From a virus: a stretch of DNA of 29,948 nucleotides. A program made the position numbers and the translations under genes. The notes under the pieces were generated by a model, which did no database searches, had not been told where the DNA came from, and saw only the letters and a list, made by a program, of their open reading frames with translations. The DNA is taken from positions 1-29,948 of the IMG/VR virus record IMGVR_UViG_3300021076_000058; one strand, 5' to 3'. Of this stretch, positions 13,834 through 21,618 are shown one piece after another; the first letter of the stretch is position 1; each line of letters starts with the position of its first letter.

Positions 13834-15007
13834 CCATCAAGCAAACATTGTGCGCGTGACTGAGATTAAACCGCACACAAACGCCGATACCTTAGAGATT
13901 ATTCCCATAGGTGAATATCAGGTTGTGTCTAAGAAAGGCCAATTTCATGTTGGGGATTTAGCCGTGTATATCCAACCTGATAGCGTGGTTCCTCAGACAG
14001 AGCCTTTTAAGTTTATTTGGGAACAATATATGTGCGTTCCAGAGCCGGGAGTAGATGCTGAATTTGTTGTCCCTGAAAAACGCAGACGCATTACTGTGCG
14101 TAAATTCAGGGGAGAATGGTCTGAAGGTTTGCTACTTCCTGTTAAGGATTTTGGAATCTCTGATAAAGGTGCGTACTGTGATTATCTAGAAACCTATTCG
14201 TGGAAAGAAGGTGATGATGTGTCTGACTTTCTTGGTATTACGCATTACGATCCAGATGCCGGTAAGGAAACTACTGTAGGTGAAAACATGCGTGCGCCAA
14301 AAGCGAGACGCAAGTATCCTAAATCTCTACGTGGATGGGTTACATATATCTGGAGACACGTCAAGAACTTATTTGGTCAATATGATGCCATCGGCGGTAC
14401 TGATGCTGGTATAAGTCTTGGTATTCCTACCTATGACGTTGATGCATTTAAGAATCACAAAGGCGTATTCCAACCTGACGATGTAGTGTTTGTCACTGAG
14501 AAGATTCACGGCAGCAACGCACGTTATGTGTATCTAGATGGTATAATGTACGCTGGTTCCAGAACATTATGGAAAGCAGAGAACAGTAATTGCATTTGGC
14601 GTAAAGCGTTAAAACAGAATCCATGGATCGAAGAATGGTGCAAAGCGCATCCTAATCATGTTCTATGGGGCGAAGTTACGCCTACTCAGGGCGGTTACAA
14701 TTACGGAACAGATAAAGTACAATTCTTTATGTTCGATGTGTACTTACCTGATGGTAAATGGGCCGATGCAAACTCTTCTGGTGAATTGAATATCGGTATT
14801 GACAAAACTGTGCCTATACTGTATTATGGACCGTATGACGAAGAAAAGATTAAAGCTTTAGTTGATGGTCCGTCTACTGTAGAGGGCGCGAACCATATCC
14901 GTGAAGGTGTTGTAATTAAGACGGCTGTAGAAAAACATGTTCATGGATTAGGTAGAGCGCAGTTAAAGATAGTGTCAAATCGGTTTTTGGAGAAAGACAA
15001 TAAATGA
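13811..15007 (+). CDS. RNA ligase with N-terminal OB-like domain (DraRnl-like)
   Basis: 398 aa. N-terminal residues about 13-60 (NADTLEIIPIGEYQVV...GDLAVYIQP) look like the OB fold preceding the catalytic domain in the D. radiodurans-type ligase. Catalytic motifs: EKIHGSN with Lys231 (I), LWGEV (III), EGVVIK with Glu365 (IV), LKIVSNRF with Lys386 (V). Such ligases seal 3'-OH/5'-PO4 breaks in duplexes with RNA at the 3' side. A second ligase type next to an Rnl1 enzyme widens the repair range. The SD-less start overlaps the upstream gene. Confidence 0.85.
   Translation: MTTTKKANHQANIVRVTEIKPHTNADTLEIIPIGEYQVVSKKGQFHVGDLAVYIQPDSVVPQTEPFKFIWEQYMCVPEPGVDAEFVVPEKRRRITVRKFRGEWSEGLLLPVKDFGISDKGAYCDYLETYSWKEGDDVSDFLGITHYDPDAGKETTVGENMRAPKARRKYPKSLRGWVTYIWRHVKNLFGQYDAIGGTDAGISLGIPTYDVDAFKNHKGVFQPDDVVFVTEKIHGSNARYVYLDGIMYAGSRTLWKAENSNCIWRKALKQNPWIEEWCKAHPNHVLWGEVTPTQGGYNYGTDKVQFFMFDVYLPDGKWADANSSGELNIGIDKTVPILYYGPYDEEKIKALVDGPSTVEGANHIREGVVIKTAVEKHVHGLGRAQLKIVSNRFLEKDNK
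14799..14827 (+). promoter_or_regulatory. Possible intragenic promoter, TTGACA-17-TATTAT
   Basis: TTGACA at 14799-14804, exact 17-nt spacer, TATTAT at 14822-14827, in ligase codons. It lacks the TGG before the -10. It would serve the small genes 15004-15597. Could be chance. Confidence 0.4.
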
Positions 15008-15105
15008 GAGATAATATACCAATCCCAATACCGGGGTTTGAAGGAATACCCCCGGTAAAACCTAATAAGAAAGGAATAACATGCCTAGCAGCGGATACGG
15101 TGTAG
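15004..15105 (+). CDS. Possible small protein, 33 aa, with internal GC stem
   Basis: ATG at 15004 overlaps the ligase TGA (ATGA). The frame runs MRDNIPIPIPGFEGIPPVKP to a TAG at 15103-15105, overlapping the 15081 gene by 25 nt. Its codons include CCGGGG (15031-15036)/CCCCGG (15050-15055), a 6-bp stem with 13-nt loop. Pro-rich and too short for family signs. ATGA coupling is the main argument for it being real; the hairpin might instead be the function. Confidence 0.4.
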   Translation: MRDNIPIPIPGFEGIPPVKPNKKGITCLAADTV

Positions 15106-15305
15106 AAGATATTCCATTGAAAGATGTATTATCGTTCAAAAGAGCCTTGCGTCAAGCACCGGGTGCTAAAGTACCGAAGGGCACACCACCAGCAGGTAGG
15201 AAATACAGAGAATTAGAACTACTTTTTCAAGAATCAGCAAAAGCGCAAGGTAAATCAGTACGTCAATTAGATACAGAGGTTTGGCAATCATATGCACGGA
15301 ATTGA
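15081..15305 (+). CDS. Hypothetical basic protein, 74 aa
   Basis: AAAGGAA leads into the ATG. N-terminal VEDIPLKDVLSFKRAL, a Pro-rich middle (PKGTPPAGRKYR), and a C-terminal helix (ELELLFQESAKAQGKSVRQL). Overlaps the next gene by 14 nt. Not recognised. Confidence 0.7.
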   Translation: MPSSGYGVEDIPLKDVLSFKRALRQAPGAKVPKGTPPAGRKYRELELLFQESAKAQGKSVRQLDTEVWQSYARN

Positions 15306-15597
15306 ACAAAGACGGTGTAAAGGCGAAACACTTAAGACCGCATCTTGGGGTATTACCGATACTGTGTTTATGAAATTCTACCCGTTTGCAGGGAGCAGCG
15401 GGGTTAATGTAACAAATGTTTATAATAATTGGCAATACCGGAATGATAATATTTATTCTGGCATTCCTTTAGAAGAAACCAAATATATAAATAGTTATGA
15501 TCCAATTGATCCAATTAAAGAATCAATTATAATTACTAATGCTCCAAATGTAGACATAGAAATTCATCAATTACCTTTTGGGCGTAAATTCAAATAA
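15292..15597 (+). CDS. Hypothetical protein ending in the LPFGRKFK tail
   Basis: 101 aa. Body (FYPFAGSSGVNVTNVYNNWQ) is Asn/Tyr/Ile-rich with no known motif; the last 8 residues are exactly LPFGRKFK, the cleanest of the four tail copies. No strong ribosome binding site; coupled by overlap to the upstream gene. A promoter starts 3 nt after its stop. Confidence 0.7.
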   Translation: MHGIEQRRCKGETLKTASWGITDTVFMKFYPFAGSSGVNVTNVYNNWQYRNDNIYSGIPLEETKYINSYDPIDPIKESIIITNAPNVDIEIHQLPFGRKFK

Positions 15598-15599
15598 TA

Positions 15600-15629
15600 T
15601 TGACAGAATATAAGAGTTTGTGGTATAAT
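15600..15629 (+). promoter_or_regulatory. sigma70-type promoter, TTGACA-18-TATAAT
   Basis: TTGACA at 15600-15605, 18-nt spacer ending TTTGTGG (TGG extended -10), consensus TATAAT at 15624-15629. The ATG is at 15640, so the leader is at most a few bases; GAGG lies in it. It drives the hypothetical and primase genes. Confidence 0.85.
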
Positions 15630-15639
15630 AGAGGCTATT

Positions 15640-15948
15640 ATGGGAAGTGAAAAGTATATTCTAGATAAAGACAATAATCCTGTGCTAGAAAAAAATGTGT
15701 TAAAATGGGGCATATGGCTTGAAAAGTCCGATAGGCATGTATCGTCTACACATATAGATACTGTACATGTATCTACCGTATTTCTTGGATTAGATCATAA
15801 TTATGGCGCTGGACCACCTATTCTATGGGAGACTATGATATTCGGTGGAGAGAATGATGAATATCAAGAACGATATTCATCATATTCCGATGCCGTGGCA
15901 GGTCATAACAAAGCAGTGAATGCAGTTTTGAATAACATTAAACTATGA
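15640..15948 (+). CDS. Conserved-type hypothetical protein (VSTVFLGLDH...GPPILWETMIFGG)
   Basis: 102 aa. The signature VSTVFLGLDHNYGAGPP and WETMIFGG, with a YSSYSDAVAGHNKAV helix, belongs to a small phage/bacterial family of unknown role that I recall as widespread. First gene behind the 15600 promoter and upstream of the primase. Cytoplasmic; no catalytic residues stand out. Confidence 0.8.
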   Translation: MGSEKYILDKDNNPVLEKNVLKWGIWLEKSDRHVSSTHIDTVHVSTVFLGLDHNYGAGPPILWETMIFGGENDEYQERYSSYSDAVAGHNKAVNAVLNNIKL

Positions 15949-15954
15949 GGAAAA

Positions 15955-17991
15955 GTGAGCAATATTCCAGAGAATTTTCAAGGAAGTCCTGCATTACAAT
16001 TTATTCAAAGTCAAGGTTGGGATTGGAAGGTAACGACAGAACCAAATATTATATTAGGTAAGTGCCCTCACTGTGAAAAAGAGAGTCACTGTTACATGGA
16101 GATTCATGGAACCAGTGATCCTCAAAAGAACAGAGATGGGCTATACCTTTGCCAGAGATGCGGCAAATCGGGCAATCTTTATTCATTAAAGCAGCATTTA
16201 GGTTTGACTAATCCTGAAGTAAGTTCACAGAAAGAGTGGGCGGCAGGGGCTAAGAAAATAGATCAATTGCCAGATGTAGATGCTTGTCATAATGCCTTAC
16301 TATCTGATGATGATGCATTAGAGTATCTGAACTTGGTTAGAGGATTTTCGCTTGATATTATCAAGCAACAAAAGCTAGGTTTAACGACTCGTTATTTCAA
16401 AGCAACTGGTGATAATACAAGAGCCTTAATTTACCCATATCTCGTAAATGGCAATCCCGTATGGGTACATTATAGAACCCTTCCAGACCCAAAGGATTTA
16501 GCTAAGATTCCTAAAGATTTTGCTAGTCCGTCCGGGTGGGATGCACAACTTTACAATGGAGAAATTCTTAAAGAAGGATTAAAAGAGATTATTCTAGTAG
16601 AGGGCGAAGCTAATTGCATTGCTTCGATGGATCATGGAATAGTTAACATCGCAGGAGTACCGGGCGCTAATATTAAGAAAGCCGAATGGATCGAAGCGAT
16701 AGACAAGCTAGGAGTAGAAAAAGTATATGTTTGCTATGACAAAGACAAGACTGGTCAAAAAGCGGCTCAAGTGCTTGCGTCACGCATCGGCATTGAGAAG
16801 TGTTGGAAAATTACGCTACCAGATTTTACAATCACAACAGAATCTGGAGAGATTAGAAAAGGGAAAGACCTCAACGAGTGGTTTGTCAATGGAGGCGGAA
16901 CAGAAGAAGCTTTTGATGAACTTAAGAAAAACTCAACGTTATTTGATGTTGACGGAGTATCTTCTGCCACTAACGCGCTTGACGAGTTTCAAGCAGAATT
17001 AGAAGGTAAAGGCGCTAGTCAGAAGTACAACTGGCCGCTATTAAACAACATTGTACAGTTTGATGAAGGCGATTGTATTCATATTCTGGCTGAAGAGAAA
17101 GTAGGTAAATCAAAGTTTGCCATGAATCTACTGGAATATATGGTAGATCATTATGGCGAAGATGGGATGTTTATCTGTCTGGAAATGACTCGTGCAAAGC
17201 TTGCACGTATGTGGTTGTCGCATAAAGCAGGAATTGCCGATAACATTCCTCATAATGCAGATGAAGCACTGGCACTGACAAATGTATTCTTAAATGCCAT
17301 ACCACAAGTAAAAGAAGCTGTGGCGAATAGAGATGGAGATATTTACTTCTCATATCCTAAATACCAAACAGCCGATGATGTAATCAAGGTAATTCTGGAT
17401 AGCATTAAGCGTTACGGGGTAAAATGGATCGTACTGGATAACCTGCAACGTTTATGCGACACTACAATTGGATCAAGAAATAGAACACAATATTTGTCAG
17501 AACTCAGCAAACGAATCTCACAAATTTGCAAAGATTATGGTGTACAAATCATTCTAATCTTGCAACCGAATAGAGTACATGAATCAAAACTTACTAATGT
17601 ACACAACGTAGACGGAGCCTCACAGGTAGCAAAAGATTGTGATGCGATGTTAATTCTCAATCGTCATAGAATAGGGGATGTAGATAAGGCTGTATTTGAT
17701 AAAGGCGGTTTCGTTCAAAGTGATAGTACATTCGCACCAGAGATGTTAGTAACAGCGGGATTATCCCGTTACAGCAGCGGTGGAGCAACCACTGTATACT
17801 TCGATGGGGCGACAAGTACGATATACGCTCTTACAGAAGGCAAGATAAAAGCAATGAATGACCAAGCCGGTGCAAACGTAGGTTACGCGAATCAGGCAGC
17901 AAAAGCAAATGTACCACTGCAAATGCTGCAAGAAGCTGTAGCCGGTGCGCCACAGCCATGGGAAAATATACAAGGGGATATACAAATCTAA
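15955..17991 (+). CDS. Primase-helicase (T7 gp4-like)
   Basis: 678 aa from GTG with GAGGA upstream. Zinc knuckle Cys37, Cys40, Cys66, Cys69 (CPHC/CQRC); TOPRIM with LVEGEAN (Glu216) and YDKDKTG (Asp262, Asp264); then a DnaB-like RecA motor with AEEKVGKS (379-386, Ala instead of the usual first Gly) and WIVLDN (Asp495). Architecture matches T7 gp4 and mitochondrial Twinkle: it unwinds the fork and makes primers. Pro/Gln-rich tail ends PWENIQGDIQI. Stop TAA overlaps the next ATG. Confidence 0.92.
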   Translation: MSNIPENFQGSPALQFIQSQGWDWKVTTEPNIILGKCPHCEKESHCYMEIHGTSDPQKNRDGLYLCQRCGKSGNLYSLKQHLGLTNPEVSSQKEWAAGAKKIDQLPDVDACHNALLSDDDALEYLNLVRGFSLDIIKQQKLGLTTRYFKATGDNTRALIYPYLVNGNPVWVHYRTLPDPKDLAKIPKDFASPSGWDAQLYNGEILKEGLKEIILVEGEANCIASMDHGIVNIAGVPGANIKKAEWIEAIDKLGVEKVYVCYDKDKTGQKAAQVLASRIGIEKCWKITLPDFTITTESGEIRKGKDLNEWFVNGGGTEEAFDELKKNSTLFDVDGVSSATNALDEFQAELEGKGASQKYNWPLLNNIVQFDEGDCIHILAEEKVGKSKFAMNLLEYMVDHYGEDGMFICLEMTRAKLARMWLSHKAGIADNIPHNADEALALTNVFLNAIPQVKEAVANRDGDIYFSYPKYQTADDVIKVILDSIKRYGVKWIVLDNLQRLCDTTIGSRNRTQYLSELSKRISQICKDYGVQIILILQPNRVHESKLTNVHNVDGASQVAKDCDAMLILNRHRIGDVDKAVFDKGGFVQSDSTFAPEMLVTAGLSRYSSGGATTVYFDGATSTIYALTEGKIKAMNDQAGANVGYANQAAKANVPLQMLQEAVAGAPQPWENIQGDIQI

Positions 17992-18494
17992 TGACCCGCA
18001 TTGAAAAAGTAGTACAACTTATTAAAGACAATGGCCCTAGTGAACTCAAGGATTTTAAGAAATTAGGATTAAAACTTAAGAGAGTCGGCATCGGGGCTTT
18101 TCGAAGCGTCTACAAAATCAAAGGCGTTTCACTAGTTGTCAAATTTCCATTAAATGAATCCGGTAAGATTCATTCTCGCGCCGAGTACGATGTAATATTA
18201 GACATTAATAGTTCATGGTCGCATAATAACAAGATTTTAAAACAATACTTACCAGAAATCTTTTACTTTGATCCTGAAAGCACAGTCATAGTAATGCATT
18301 ATTATAAAGAACTGTCACATGCCAAGGCCCGTTTAGTGGAAGGCGTTATAGATAATCTGGTTAAATTAACATGGCCGTTCGCAAAGGATGAAGATACAGA
18401 TATAGGCTATGCTAACTTAGGACTCAGCCCTGACGGTTCGCATCCTATATTTTTGGACTTAGGCTACTTTACGCCTGAAGGAAAATACTATTAA
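17991..18494 (+). CDS. Protein-kinase-fold protein
   Basis: 167 aa from the ATG at 17991 (TAATG coupling). Kinase pattern is complete in miniature: glycine loop VGIGAFRSVY (32-41), VVKFP with Lys51, hinge-like VIVMHYYKEL, DIGYAN (Asp137/Asn142, spaced like HRDxxxxN) and DLG 156-158 (DFG equivalent). The small size and missing HR before the Asp fit bacterial and phage atypical kinases. Substrate unknown: could be a host protein. Part of the replication operon. Confidence 0.75.
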   Translation: MTRIEKVVQLIKDNGPSELKDFKKLGLKLKRVGIGAFRSVYKIKGVSLVVKFPLNESGKIHSRAEYDVILDINSSWSHNNKILKQYLPEIFYFDPESTVIVMHYYKELSHAKARLVEGVIDNLVKLTWPFAKDEDTDIGYANLGLSPDGSHPIFLDLGYFTPEGKYY

Positions 18495-18931
18495 TGAATT
18501 CTAAACAACGAAAGGAAAAAGACGCACGGTTAAGACGTGAATATCAAATTACATTAGAAGAAAGACAATTAGTTTTTGAATATCAGAATAAGTGTTGTGC
18601 TATATGCGGAAAACCAGAAGCAAGCATGAAAATCAGTTTATCCGTGGATCATGCACATAAAGATGGGCTTCTACGCGGGTTACTGTGTCTTAGATGTAAT
18701 AAAGCGTTGGAGTTATTGAACAATAATCCCGTTGTTTGCTTTAATGCAGGAAAGTACTTGACAAATCCTCCTTTTGTGGTAGTATTAGGAGAACGGTATA
18801 CAGCAATCGGGAAAGTAGGAACTAAGATCAGACGTAAGCGATTGGCAAAACTAAAGGAAGAAAATGGGCAAAAAGAAAAAGCAAAGAAAAAAGATAACCA
18901 CAAAAGTAGCAAAAAACAAAAGAGCGTTTGA
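18494..18931 (+). CDS. Recombination endonuclease VII-type HNH nuclease
   Basis: 145 aa, TAATG coupling. Fits the Endo VII pattern: YQNKCCAICGK, VDHAHKDGLLRGLLCLRCNKALELL, i.e. two CxxC pairs and DHxH. T4 gp49 resolves branched DNA before packaging. The basic tail (RRKRLAKLKEENGQKEKAKKK) could bind DNA. Its 3' end carries a possible internal promoter and overlaps the next gene by 68 nt. Confidence 0.85.
   Translation: MNSKQRKEKDARLRREYQITLEERQLVFEYQNKCCAICGKPEASMKISLSVDHAHKDGLLRGLLCLRCNKALELLNNNPVVCFNAGKYLTNPPFVVVLGERYTAIGKVGTKIRRKRLAKLKEENGQKEKAKKKDNHKSSKKQKSV
18758..18785 (+). promoter_or_regulatory. Intragenic promoter, TTGACA-16-TAGTAT
   Basis: TTGACA at 18758-18763, 16-nt spacer ending TTTTGTGG, TAGTAT at 18780-18785. 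The conserved TTTTGTGG is the same as at 6566. It lies in the Endo VII gene and would serve the gene starting at 18864. Confidence 0.5.
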
Positions 18932-19310
18932 TGAAATTGTAGGCGATCCGTTTGCGTTTCCAGAACCGATTGATGGGCATTATTCGACACTTAAGAATCG
19001 AAGTTCAATATCCATCATAGAGCCGGAAAGACAAACGCAAACTACGGTTAATCCGGCAAAGCCAAATCCGTTAGACTTCTTTTGTGATGTAGAATCTGCG
19101 ATAGATGATGGTTTAAACACATATGATAAACATATAGAAAACATTGGCATGGATCGATTAAAATTGTTATTCGATAATACATATATATTTGTCAATGATG
19201 ATATGTTTTCGCAAGTAGCACGAGCAAAATTAGAACAGATTATAGGTAACATTTTGATTAGACGTGGGATTAGTCCCGTACATAAATACTTCACAACAAT
19301 ACGAAAGTGA
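18864..19310 (+). CDS. Hypothetical protein, basic N-terminus
   Basis: 148 aa; AAAGGAAG precedes the ATG. Residues 1-20 are almost all Lys/Arg (MGKKKKQRKK), followed by a flexible Pro/Thr part and an alpha-helical C-terminal domain (DRLKLLFDNTYIFVNDD). The first 68 nt share codons with the nuclease's basic tail, so both frames are lysine-rich there. No family seen. Confidence 0.75.
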   Translation: MGKKKKQRKKITTKVAKNKRAFDEIVGDPFAFPEPIDGHYSTLKNRSSISIIEPERQTQTTVNPAKPNPLDFFCDVESAIDDGLNTYDKHIENIGMDRLKLLFDNTYIFVNDDMFSQVARAKLEQIIGNILIRRGISPVHKYFTTIRK

Positions 19311-19314
19311 GAAT

Positions 19315-19500
19315 ATGAAATCAGACAACACAGTTACATTAATGCAGGAAGAACTTAGCACTGCTACAGAAGCTACGAAACAAATGCTTCTACAGAAATA
19401 CGGGATGATCCCGCCAAAACTAACCAAGTTGGAAACCTTTCTAATTCAATATGAAAGTTCTGGTATTCCAATGCGCTTGGTAGGACCGGGGGTAAAATGA
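19315..19500 (+). CDS. Hypothetical protein, 61 aa
   Basis: Start at the ATG at 19315 (MKSDNTVTLMQ) with GTGAGAAT upstream, 4 nt after the previous stop. Helical first half (LMQEELSTATEATKQMLLQKYG) then PPKLTKLETFLIQYESSG. TGA overlaps the next ATG (ATGA). Function unknown. Confidence 0.75.
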   Translation: MKSDNTVTLMQEELSTATEATKQMLLQKYGMIPPKLTKLETFLIQYESSGIPMRLVGPGVK

Positions 19501-19937
19501 ATGAATTCTATGATGTAGTAGATTCAGAGGGCAACGTTGTTGAAACCGCTGAAGAACAAAGGATTGAGGCAAATGAAAACGTTCCTGTTGAAATTCCTTT
19601 GGAGCGTCCAAAGCCTCAATTATCGCCCGGTGAAATTAAGAAATTACGTAAGCAATATGTTACTAGACGGTTGCCTAAAGTGAATATCTGCGGGCATAGA
19701 TTAGATTTAGGTAGCCAGCCGCGCCATCGGAACTGTCAGTACTGCTGGTTCGCTTGGTTCCAAAATCACGGGGAAATTGTGCAACAATTAGATGAAATGT
19801 TCGTAGCAGACGGTGGGAAATTAATTATACAGTTACAAGGAACAAAGTTCTTCCAGCGTTGGAGAATGTTCATGGCAACTGTAGCGCAATGGAAGAAACA
19901 AATGGAGGAAGCAAATGCCGAAACTAACAAAGAATGA
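19497..19937 (+). CDS. Hypothetical metal-binding protein, 146 aa
   Basis: ATGA coupling. Residues 1-45 are acidic and Pro-rich and likely disordered. ICGHRLDLGSQPRHRNCQYCWFAW has one lone Cys and a CxxC pair plus His, a zinc-site pattern with aromatic residues. C-terminal amphipathic helices end AETNKE. Sits before RecA; whether it assists recombination is a guess. Confidence 0.75.
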   Translation: MNEFYDVVDSEGNVVETAEEQRIEANENVPVEIPLERPKPQLSPGEIKKLRKQYVTRRLPKVNICGHRLDLGSQPRHRNCQYCWFAWFQNHGEIVQQLDEMFVADGGKLIIQLQGTKFFQRWRMFMATVAQWKKQMEEANAETNKE

Positions 19938-20223
19938 AGAAAATGCAATCGAAACTCTTATAGATACTTTCGATTTTGAAAAGGCACATGCCTTGTTTAA
20001 TACAATGGGGTGGACTTACTTCGATGGTCCTCCCTCTGTTGCACGATTGGAACAATCTGGACGTAAATTACTTGAACACGCTATTGAAATTGCTAATAAA
20101 AATCCTAACACTAATTGGGTTTCTTCTGGCAGATTTAGAGCTACTTATCATGTAGCGGATAACGAATTAGAGTTAGAATTGATTTTCGATAGTAAAGCTG
20201 TATATATGGAGACTAATGGGTAA
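19915..20223 (+). CDS. Hypothetical protein, 102 aa
   Basis: TGGAGGA lies before the ATG, inside the upstream gene (23-nt overlap). Helical FDFEKAHALFNTMGWTYFDG and a beta-rich RFRATYHVADNELELELIFD, like many small phage alpha/beta proteins with unknown role. Overlaps RecA start by 8 nt, so probably co-translated. Confidence 0.75.
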   Translation: MPKLTKNEENAIETLIDTFDFEKAHALFNTMGWTYFDGPPSVARLEQSGRKLLEHAIEIANKNPNTNWVSSGRFRATYHVADNELELELIFDSKAVYMETNG

Positions 20224-21322
20224 ATTAGCAGAACTAGCAGCCGCACTCGCACCGGAAATAGAAGAAAAACCAAAGAGTGCAGCCGCACCTAAAGCAGAAT
20301 CTAAAAAAGATAAGTTTGAGCAACTACGTGATGTAGAAAAAGCACTTAATAAACAATTAAACACAACCATGTCTATTGTGAGACTTGGTGATAAAGTAGG
20401 CGTACCTGTCCCTAGTATTAGCACAGGAGCACCTAGTTTAGATGATAACGTATTAGGTTGCGGGGGTCTGCCGAGAGGTAGACTGATTGAAATCTATGGA
20501 CCTGAAAGTAGTGGCAAAACAACCCTTTGCCTTCACATCATCGCTAGGGAACAGAAAAACACTGAAAACCTATGTGCTATCATTGATGTAGAACACGCCC
20601 TTGATCCTACTTATGCAGAAATGCTTGGGGTTAATGTTGATGAATTATTAGTATCTCAACCATCTTCAGGAGAAGATGCCCTTGAAACCGTTGAGGCGCT
20701 TATTGATTCGAAATTAGTAAGCCTTATAGTTGTTGATTCTGTGGCAGCACTCGTACCAAAGGCGGAATTAGACGGTGAAATGGGTGATTCAAACATGGGA
20801 TTGCAAGCACGGCTCATGTCACAGGCATGTAGAAAATTAGTAGGAAAGGCATCTCAAAACAATGTAACCGTTATCTTTATTAACCAATTAAGAGACAAAA
20901 TAGGGGTAATGTTCGGGAGTCCTGAAGTTACCACAGGCGGTAAAGCTTTAAAATTTTATGCCTCAGTGCGCCTTGATGTTCGTAGGAAAGAAGTTATAGG
21001 AGAAAAGGATCATCCTGTGGGTCACGTACTTAAAGTAAAAGCAGCCAAAAATAAATGCGGTTGCCCAATGCGTGAAACTTTTATAAACCTTATGTATGAT
21101 TCTGGCATAGATATATATGCAGATTTAATAGAAGTTGCTGTAAAATCAGGAGTTATTACTAAAAAAGGGGCTTGGTATTCTTTTGGTGAAATAAGTTTGG
21201 GAAACGGGTTGACAAATGCGGGAAATTATGTTAGAGTTAATCCATCAGTTGAAAAAGAGATACGAATTGAATATTCTAAAGCATTAGCAAACGAGACAAA
21301 GAATGAGCCAGAGTCCAGATAA
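20216..21322 (+). CDS. recA: RecA recombinase (bacterial type)
   Basis: 368 aa. Walker A GPESSGKTT (95-103), Walker B LIVVDSVAAL, L1-region MGDSNMGLQARLMSQA, FINQLRDKIGVMFGSPEVTTGG (L2 region). These match cellular RecA more than T4 UvsX. It forms filaments on ssDNA for strand invasion, needed for recombination-dependent replication. An extended Ala/Lys N-terminus (about residues 1-40) precedes the core. Overlaps the previous gene by 8 nt; follows a TAATG-coupled replication operon. Confidence 0.95.
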   Translation: MGKLAELAAALAPEIEEKPKSAAAPKAESKKDKFEQLRDVEKALNKQLNTTMSIVRLGDKVGVPVPSISTGAPSLDDNVLGCGGLPRGRLIEIYGPESSGKTTLCLHIIAREQKNTENLCAIIDVEHALDPTYAEMLGVNVDELLVSQPSSGEDALETVEALIDSKLVSLIVVDSVAALVPKAELDGEMGDSNMGLQARLMSQACRKLVGKASQNNVTVIFINQLRDKIGVMFGSPEVTTGGKALKFYASVRLDVRRKEVIGEKDHPVGHVLKVKAAKNKCGCPMRETFINLMYDSGIDIYADLIEVAVKSGVITKKGAWYSFGEISLGNGLTNAGNYVRVNPSVEKEIRIEYSKALANETKNEPESR

Positions 21323-21354
21323 CGATAATATTGGATGGAGAAAGAGCCAAAATT

Positions 21355-21618
21355 ATGAGCAATAAAAAGAAAAAGCACGTTAAGCCGCAAGTAGCCGCAT
21401 TTGTCTACACCAGTGTTTGTTGTGGTGCTAGAGCAAATAAAGAGGCTGTTCGTCGTAAGCCTGAAGATATTAAGGAAAACAAATTTAGCGAATGCTCGTT
21501 GGGACACTGGCATTGTGGACAATGTGGTAACAATTGCAAGGTCACACGCAGTCGCGTGAAAGAGGAAAACCATGGAGACTCAGGAACCGGAACAGAAACA
21601 AACACCGCAGGAGCCTAA
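21355..21618 (+). CDS. Hypothetical zinc-ribbon protein, 87 aa
   Basis: Start at ATG 21355 (MSNKKKKHVKPQ). SVCCGARANKE, then CSLGHWHCGQCGNNC: two Cys pairs of a zinc ribbon with a Lys-rich N-terminus. Similar proteins in phages bind nucleic acid or RNA polymerase, but nothing here is specific. The last 47 nt overlap the next gene. Confidence 0.7.
   Translation: MSNKKKKHVKPQVAAFVYTSVCCGARANKEAVRRKPEDIKENKFSECSLGHWHCGQCGNNCKVTRSRVKEENHGDSGTGTETNTAGA

Noticed and set aside
21209-21237. TTGACA-17-TAGAGT near the recA end
   Set aside because: -10 matches at only 4 of 6 positions and the GTGG signature is missing.
21303-21365. 20-codon frame MSQSPDNDNIGW... after recA
   Set aside because: Weak start signal, very short, overlaps the real start at 21355.
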